From: Dermatemys mawii | Lineage: Eukaryota; Chordata; Testudines; Dermatemydidae | Length of the DNA stretch: 64,000 nt | Reading direction: 5' to 3' | Assembly: GCA_007922305.1 (NCBI GenBank) | Contig: ML677326.1 | Coordinates: 55,980,785-56,044,784 of the forward strand | Shown here: piece by piece, positions 57,166 to 64,000 of the stretch | How positions within the stretch are numbered: the first letter of the stretch is position 1 | Layout of the letters: the number at the start of each line of letters is the position of its first letter | Notes under the pieces: generated by a model | Seen by the model: the letters and a program-made list of their open reading frames with translations, nothing else | Database searches by the model: none | What the model was told of the DNA's origin: nothing | Translations under genes and position numbers: made by a program

Positions 57166-60100
57166 AAGACTTAATTAGTTTAAATTATTGACTAATTTTA
57201 TTTTTGTCAGAGATGAGTATGAACCAAAATCCTAAATCCAAACATGCCTGAACTTTGAGAAAGTTAAGATTTAGATTAGGATCTGAAATTTGTGACAGGC
57301 CCATTTTGAATTTCTACTATTAATAGTGGGGACATGTCCAAGCTACAAAATTCATATCTTCATTTATATCAAGATTTAACATACCCAACATTCAAAAAAT
57401 GAAATAAGAGATTGTAGAGAGTAACAAGCTTTTGTTAATGGATTTCTCATTAATTCATTACACAAATAATTCTTCCTCCAAATCCCTCCTCTCTTCTGTT
57501 TTTCTCAGGCTCTAGAGATATCCTGTTCTGCTTTAATTTTGATGATTACACGTGACTCGTTACCCATCATGTACACTGGGAGATTAAAAAGGAAGCAATA
57601 ATGTTTGATGGCAAGACATCTACCAAAACACATTTCTGCTGTCTAAGCCAATTGTCATGAGAATAGAAGATCTAAGACTTTTTGCTATACGGTAGCTAAA
57701 ATATTTATTTCTTAATCACAAAGTTGTCTGATTTGTTGGCTTCTAGTGTCACATAGGCTCTCCCTTCCTCCCTCCCACTCCTCACAAATTAATCTTTATA
57801 TTGTAACTTGCTAGTCAGCCCTAGCCATTCTTCATAGTAACTACTTTTGGTGCCTTTGGACCTGGAGCATTTTTTTCCCTGACCTGCCTCAGAAGTGGGC
57901 CTGGAAAAAAAAGAGTTTGTGAAGATTCTGGACAACTTGCTTATTTATTTAAATTCAGAGATGCTGACTTACTGGATTTATCAAACCTATCTTTTCTGTT
58001 CTAAAAGTTACAATCTCTTCTTCTAAGACTCCACTTAAATCTTATTTAATGTAGTTAACAATTTTAGCCACTCTTCTTGCCCATTTTTTCTGACAGAGTC
58101 TAAAAAAAAATCAGAATAAACACATGATAACTTTAATTCTTTAAATTGGGCGAATTCTTATCTAGAGTAGGATTTTAAGTTACCTGGGCTTGGAGATGGA
58201 AAATGTGATCAGTCTTGAGTCTCTGGAGCCATTGATTTCCCAGATACTATATAATCTAGCCCCAGATGCCATAAAATAATCTTGTTTTGTTGATAACCAT
58301 AATAAAATTTGAAGGTTTTTTCTTTTGTACAGTACATTGACTTTAAAACAGAAGGAAAAATTTTGAATGTTGGTGAAGAAAATTATTTTTTTCTGGAACA
58401 GGCAGCTTGGGGATTTGAAATCCAAACATCTAAACTGAGAAGATCTGTCTCAAGGAGATCATGCGTACTCTATAGCATCCTGGCCCTAAATTCTGAAAAT
58501 TTTCCTGAATTGCTACAGCATCACATGACTTGATTCTGCAGTACTATGATGTATAGTACTGTTAGCCAAGATTTTCAGAACCCCAAGAGTGGTAACATAA
58601 CTATGTCACTCCAGGGGGTGTCAGGACTAATGAGTGAGAATGCAGCAATACCATCTGATAAGAAACAGATTAAAAAGGGGGCCTCTTCAAGTCAAATACT
58701 TATTTCCTGATGTAACTAAAACCATCAGTCACAACATCCATGCCTTTGCTCTGAGCAAGTGGTATATTTGCTTCACTTTGTAGTTGGTGAGTCAGGCCAC
58801 TTTTCCACTATATTAAGACTCCACAAATTCAGAAGTTACATGGCCCAGAACATACTGGATTAAATAAGAGTCAGAACCTAGCAGAGAAGTGCCTATAGTT
58901 GCTGCACCCTCCATTACAACAGGTAAGGACACTAAGAGCCTATGAACTCTACTGAAGGTTGTGCGGGGGCAGGGGTGTCATGGAATGGTGGGCGAAAGCA
59001 GGAGGATTTTGAAAGTACATTTTGAACGTTTCTTAAAAGATAAGGTTTGGGAAATTTGTAAACACAATGACAGGTGAAGCATTCATTTTAAACACATACA
59101 ATGTAACACATTTGGAAGGAACAATTTAATATATATGTACACACTGATAAGCTCTGAATTGGTTATCACCTTTCACGAAAAAGATCCAGATGCCATTATG
59201 GACAACTCAAAGACACTACTTAAAGATGGTAGAAAAATTCCAGTTCCTGCATTAGGAAAGGTAGAGAGAAGAATATAGAAATAGCTGGAGCCTAACATGG
59301 GTTTGCAGGGTAAGGTAAACACCCAAGAAGCCTCCTTTCCTTTCGATTGCATGAGGCCATATCTGTTACTATTCATGCAGTCAGGATAGGCACATTTACT
59401 GTTCCTACAGTCAATGCCAGGTCATATATTGCCATCTCTCCATCCCACAACAATCTGTAAAGTGGTCTGCTCACTTGAGGGAAACAGTCTGCAGTTATAG
59501 GACAGTGCAGCCTGCACAGTCTTCTGACAATGGGTCAGTGAGTGAGAGATTGTGCTTCTGTGATGTACAATCCTGCCCCCAAGTCCCTTTAGGCTGCTAC
59601 ATGGCCAAACTGCTCCCTATTAACAGATCTTGTCTCTAGGCACTTCTAAGTCACTCATCATCATAGTCTCAGTTCTCTTTAACAACTGATAGTCTATGTT
59701 CAGTTTCAGTCATCATCTTAAAAATAGGAAAAAAGAAAGTGTCTTAAGAATGGCAACGGACATTCTAGGGTAGTATTTCATTTTCGTGTGTTATTTCCAC
59801 CCCATAAATTCAACAACACCTTACATTCTGGCTTTGCTTGTGCTGGTTTGAAGGAAGACAAAGGTTCTTATGTAACATCAATCATGGTAGCTCCATTAAA
59901 CTGGCCTCAAGTATTTTAAGAGCTCAAAAATCCTCAGTGTATGCACATACTGTACAGCTGGCAGATAGGGTGGCCATGTGCATATTGTATATTAGTAAAT
60001 ATGCACTAATAATACAGGGGAAGAGGGGCCATAAAAATGGAATGGCATCTATATTAACTCTATATGAAAAATATATTACCTTCCATTGGTTTTAGCTAAG

Positions 60101-60315
60101 GATTGGTGGGGGTGGGAGGGTGATTAATTCAGAGGTGGCTTTCCAGCCTTGACCCTCCTTTACCCAGGCCTTGCTCATTCACATGGCTAATGTAGATGAG
60201 CTTCTATGGGGCAGGGCAGAATGCAAGAGAGAAAACCACATGTCTTAGTCCTAGAACTGCAGACCAAGAGAAGCATGCATAACTGGTAGAAATAGTGTAT
60301 TTTGGCTCATTTCTT
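57166..60315. other. unannotated sequence
   Basis: No gene or element is recognised with confidence. Confidence 0.45.
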
Positions 60316-61180
60316 TGCTGAAAACAATCAAATATTTAATTGGAATAAATCTTTCTATATTATGATTTTGCATTAAATTCTCATTCATTATGGCAAACAG
60401 TTCCAGTGTGGGGGGCGGGGTTTGTTCTGTCTTTATGTGAAAGTGGCATAAAAATACTAAGCACCAACTTGAATGTTTTTGTGAGGTTTTCCAGAAGCAT
60501 AAACCAACTTACCTATAAACCTGTTGACATTATACAGGCATTACAATACAACATATCTTAAAGAAGCATTGTGTATAAAGTTCATGGCAATCATTAGTAA
60601 GATATTTGTTGTTATATAATGTTATTGGAAAAATTACATTTAATTAAAACAGTGATGAAAACCCAAATGAGAATCAGCTAAATTTACAGAGATCTAATTT
60701 AGACGCATGTCCTAGTAATCTTGAGCTAAATCAACAGGGTTTAGCATTACTTTACAAAACATGGTCGTATGCATGAATGACTTCAGAATTAAAGGATAGT
60801 TTAGGAAAAAGAAAGAGGGATGCTGTCTATAGCCATTTGAAGCACTGCAAACACATTCAGTTATGTAATTAACCTCATATCATCTAGACTCAAGAAGACA
60901 CACTTCCTCCCTCGCCGCAATCCCTCTTTGAAGCAGTTAGGCATCTCATAGCTGGTACCTCACATCTTGCATTTGTGTAGACAAAGATTCTTCAACATTT
61001 TTGTAAATAGCTTGCATCTTAATAGAGCATTTGTCTTGTGGACAGCATGCTTTTGTGTGATTGCAGCGGCCCCAGCAATTAAGCAGCATCCTTTCAGCAA
61101 TTACAGCCACCTCTTACATAGAAAAAGATTAGGAAAGCAAGTATATGGTTTTAGTATCCTTTAATTAAATTTAGCAACTG
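60316..61180. other. unique AT-rich stretch, candidate conserved non-coding DNA
   Basis: The stretch has no repeat similarity and contains many TAATTA, ATTTAATTAAAAC, CATTTGAAGC and TTAATTAAATTTAGC words. It may be regulatory DNA. The evidence is composition and absence of repeats only. Confidence 0.2.
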
Positions 61181-62143
61181 GACATCAGGAGAGCCCGTAA
61201 TAAATGACTAACCAGTTCTCCCTGAACGACCACCAAGTGTCTTTCAGATGACTATTTCAGAACCAATAGTCTAGATTCTAGTTCTTCATGTAGGAGCCCA
61301 CACCCAAGTAGGAAGGGTATTTACTTCTGTTAGAAGCACTGCAGGTTTAAGATGTCTTAAGCTCTTTGGGATTTTAAAGGTGAAATATTATGCTTTCAAA
61401 AATATTGCATTTGATATAACTATAAAGACAGACTTTACACTATGTTATCTGCCATTTCTTTCAGATTAAGATTTCCATCTCACTTAGGCTGATAAATCCA
61501 TTTGCATACTTCCAAAAGCAATATGCAGATGTGCAAATGGCTTTATCTACCTAAATAGGATAGAAATCACTGTTGTTGCTAATGCATACACCACTGAAAG
61601 GGTGTGGCTTTTATTATCCCTCAGCTCTTATCTTCTTTAGCCTAACAGGATGTCTCCAGACAAAAACCTTCATTAACCAGAGGTTGAGGTTATACATGTG
61701 TATTTTCATTTTCATTACTTTTGTTAGGTTAAGTGATATGTATCAAATAACTTGCACACACACACATGAAAAGCATCATAAATGAATACTACATTTGAAA
61801 AAAAAAAATTAGGAGCCAGGAGGTTTCCAAATTCTAACTAACCATTTGTAGACTATACAACTCTGTTGTAAATTTGGTTAATCTTATGAGAACTGCTAGA
61901 TCTTTAGTGGTTTTTAATAGAATTTCTAGGACCCTAATGAGCAATTCTGATTTTCCAAATGTTTCAGTTAATAATTACAATGTACACAATTCCATTTCTT
62001 AAAAATATAATTGCAAGCTTCTAGGTCAAACTAATCTTGATAGGACAGACCCTTAAGTATTAGTAAAATCAGCATAGTTTTATTGACTTAATGAAGCTCC
62101 TTTGATTTGTAGCAGCTGAAAACCCAGCTCAGTAATATGGCAT
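61181..62143. other. unannotated sequence
   Basis: No gene is recognised. A short CA tract is at 61755-61766 and a copy of the dispersed motif at 62058-62115. Confidence 0.45.
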
Positions 62144-62617
62144 TGTAAAATGGTGCCTTGTCCCTTTAAAAGCCGGAGGCCTGGATCTGGCTAGTCCTGT
62201 ATAGCCTGCCTGCCACACCTGAGTATCCATTTTAATTAGAACCATAGGAGTATGGGGGAGCTGATTCCCCTACAAAGGGCAGCAGGGTGGTGGGAAAGCT
62301 CAAGAAACTGTAAAGAGTGATACAGAGGTTTCTGCAGGAAAAGCCTGAGATGAGGGGAATTGCCCCAGCTACAAGGTGCTAGAAGTAGCTTGATAAAGTA
62401 AGGAAGACCCTGAGACACTAGGGGAGATACTCAGGCTATGATAAGTTTAAGGCTGGAGAGAAGACTTGTGCTTATTTTTGAACTTTAAGGGAATAAACCA
62501 GACCATAAAGAAGGATTTTACTGAACTTCTCATGGACCCAAGAGAGGCTGCTTGCAGGGCTATCCAGAGACCATGGCATGACAGGACACCTGAGAGGAGG
62601 CCACTCACTGATAACAT
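62144..62617 (+). mobile_element. LTR-like block
   Basis: The block starts near TGTAAAATGGTGCCTTGTCC with CCTTTAAAAGCCGG (a TATA-like element), has GCCTGCCTGCCACACCTGAG and runs to an AATAAA at 62491-62496, followed by a segment up to CACTGATAACA. TATA-like and polyadenylation signals in this order suggest an LTR on the plus strand. I recall the first part as a turtle interspersed repeat. Boundaries are approximate and no target duplication was found. Confidence 0.4.
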
Positions 62618-63365
62618 GATACAAAAGCACTGTAAAATGTACCAAATGCAATTGACATTTGATTTTTTTCTAACTCTCCTACCAGAGAAACGGACCATTT
62701 GTCTGGTTTACCTTAATTTTGACCTTCGTGGCTTGTGCCACAAATACAAAATCTAATGCTGAAGACATTTTTGGGAGCATATTAAAGGGGGAGATAGATA
62801 CCCCCGACCAACAAAAAATCAGTCTTACCATAGAAAACTGATTATAAGCGCAGTTGTGGAGAGGTTGCCACTTCTCTGCAGAAGTTTCTAGATCTAGCCA
62901 TTTTTGAGATGAGGCTTAAAAAATATTTTAAAAAACCAACAGAAAATGCATTGCACTGAATTCTGCCATGCCAAGGCTGCTATTGTCTAAAGAGCCAGCC
63001 TACTTGTCTCTGCAGCCAATCTGGTGGCATGGCCAATTAGGCAGCCTCCTACAGGCCTGCTGTAGAGATGAGGCCACCTGGAGATTAGCTCTGCTGCAGG
63101 CCCTGATTCCTGACTGGCTGAGCAGAATATATCTTCTGTTCATCCTTCGGTGATCTTTACTTTGTTTTTGAAGTTATTGAGCCTCTGCAGCTCTCATTGA
63201 TTTCTCTGGGATTCATAGCCGCAGTAATGCAGAATTGAATCCAGAACGCTAACAAAGCGATGGGACTGTAGTCATCAGCAAAGCTGATGATTTTTTTTAA
63301 CTTGCATAAAAACTATTACTGTAGTTTATTGTCTGCCTTATTTAAAAAGGGATACATACAGTTAA
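62618..63365. other. unannotated sequence
   Basis: Nothing is recognised except a copy of the dispersed motif (CTCTCATTGATTTCTCTGGG) at 63191-63225 and a TATA-like TATTTAAAAAGG at 63339-63350, directly before the 7SL-derived locus. Confidence 0.4.
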
Positions 63366-63625
63366 ACCCACTGTGGTGGCACATGCCTGTAATCCCAGCT
63401 ACTTGGGAGGCTATGGCTGGTAGATCGCTCAGGAGTTCTAGGCTGCTGTGTGCTATGCTAATTGGGTGTCTGGTACTACTGACAGCCTGGCCAGTGGGTA
63501 GCCGAAGGACGGGCTAGAACAACATGTCTGATGTGATCGGCGTGTCCCCTGTGAGGCTGATGGACTGATCAAGCAAGGTGGCAAAGTTATCTGTTTGCCA
63601 GCTTTCACTGCTGGCTTCCTTTTTG
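63366..63625 (+). pseudogene. 7SL (SRP) RNA-derived sequence
   Basis: The first 110 bases follow 7SL RNA closely: GTGGTGGCACATGCCTGTAA, TCCCAGCTACTTGGGAGGCT, GATCGCTCAGGAGTTCTAGG, GTGCTATGCTAATTGGGTGT. This is the Alu domain with its 5' loops and the internal Pol III promoter region. Seven bases before CAGGAGTTCT are missing. Further on, GGTAGCCGAAGGACGGGC matches the GGTTGCCTAAGGAGGGG part, and CTGATCAAGCAAGGTGG the CTGATCAGTAGTGGG part, so the S domain is present but strongly diverged and shortened. The normal 3' strand that pairs with the 5' domain is not found. In its place is a perfect hairpin GCCAGC-tttcact-GCTGGC (63597-63615) followed by TTCCTTTTT, a possible Pol III stop. There is no poly-A tail. 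Most likely a pseudogene. Confidence 0.75.
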
Positions 63626-64000
63626 CTTGTCAGATTTAATTCCTACGTCACATCAGTAGGTGATAGAGCAGAAAAAGAGCATTCCAGAGTGACCCACATA
63701 TCTGCAAATTGAGTTAATAACTCTATGGAAAAGTTTGCAGAGCAGATTTTTTTTTTCATTTGTATTTTGTTTTGAAACTGGAATAGAATCAAACATTTCT
63801 TTCAGTTTTAACCTTTTTTTCAGGAGGAGGTGCAAGAGGAATGGGAGAAATTAAAAGATTGTAAGGGTCATGTACCAAAACACTTCCAAACAAACAAACA
63901 AAAATAATGCCTTCTTTGTGACAAAAAGTTTCATTTAAATTTTCAGAAGCAAAAAGCTAGTTGGTAAATGTCCAAATTATGTCAAATGTAACAGTAGCAG
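63626..64000. other. unannotated sequence
   Basis: Nothing recognised. A (CAAA)n-like patch is at 63887-63904. Confidence 0.45.

Noticed and set aside
63480..63590. Second half of the 7SL-derived locus considered as a fusion with another small RNA (7SK, U3, RMRP)
   Set aside because: No stretch matched those RNAs on recall, while two patches do match the 7SL S domain in the correct order.
1..64000. CRISPR array, bacterial operon, riboswitch or phage features
   Set aside because: No regularly spaced direct repeats, no compact operons and no ribosome-binding-site pattern. The repeat content is clearly vertebrate.

Overview
The window reads as non-coding nuclear DNA of a sauropsid vertebrate, most likely a turtle. 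The base is AT-rich, no open frame longer than 178 codons exists, and no frame looks like a host exon. What can be recognised is a dense set of decayed transposable elements in a mixture I know from chelonian genomes: CR1 LINE 3' ends, MIR-type SINEs, hAT and PIF/Harbinger miniature elements, Harbinger transposase and Myb-like protein remnants, a Penelope-like retroelement with a hammerhead-like motif, and LTR-like blocks. The species assignment rests on remembered repeat families and was not tested against a database. No start codon, promoter or exon of a host protein gene can be supported, so the window is either intergenic or lies inside a very large intron.

Layout. 1-13 kb is mostly unique AT-rich sequence with one hAT-type miniature element (1127-1332), an AT microsatellite and an L2/L3-type tail near 10.1 kb. 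13-14.5 kb holds a Harbinger-like MITE composite and a CR1 3' end with a readable ORF2 C-terminus. 20.4-22.9 kb is a nested stack: a MIR/L2 tail, a pogo/Tigger-like element whose central microsatellite was hit by an LTR-like unit, and a decayed HARBI1/ALP1-like transposase on the minus strand. 27.6-29.9 kb holds a CR1 tail, a MIR, a hAT element with a perfect 8-bp duplication, MITEs and a fold-back element. 32.5-37.6 kb carries two CR1 elements, a Penelope reverse transcriptase remnant and a Penelope-type 3' repeat with a degenerate hammerhead core. 38.0-41.1 kb is a CR1 ORF2 remnant broken by a hAT and a MITE, followed by a decayed Harbinger Myb-like gene. 42-46 kb has a hAT with a second fragment inside it, a CR1 3' end on the plus strand and an LTR-like block. 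50.2-55.4 kb has a solo-LTR-like unit with a partial duplicate and a MITE nested in another element with an exact TAA target duplication. 62.1-63.6 kb has an LTR-like block and a 7SL (SRP) RNA-derived locus.

The elements do not form a working system. They record successive insertions: retroelement tails are the oldest layer, with hAT and Harbinger elements and LTRs placed on top. The two Harbinger proteins (transposase near 22 kb, Myb-like partner near 40 kb) lie about 18 kb apart and are both broken, so they are independent fossils and not one functional pair. The most useful leads are the 7SL-derived locus, the hammerhead-like motif, the LTR-like unit in the middle of a palindromic microsatellite, and a few unique TAAT-rich stretches that could be conserved regulatory elements.
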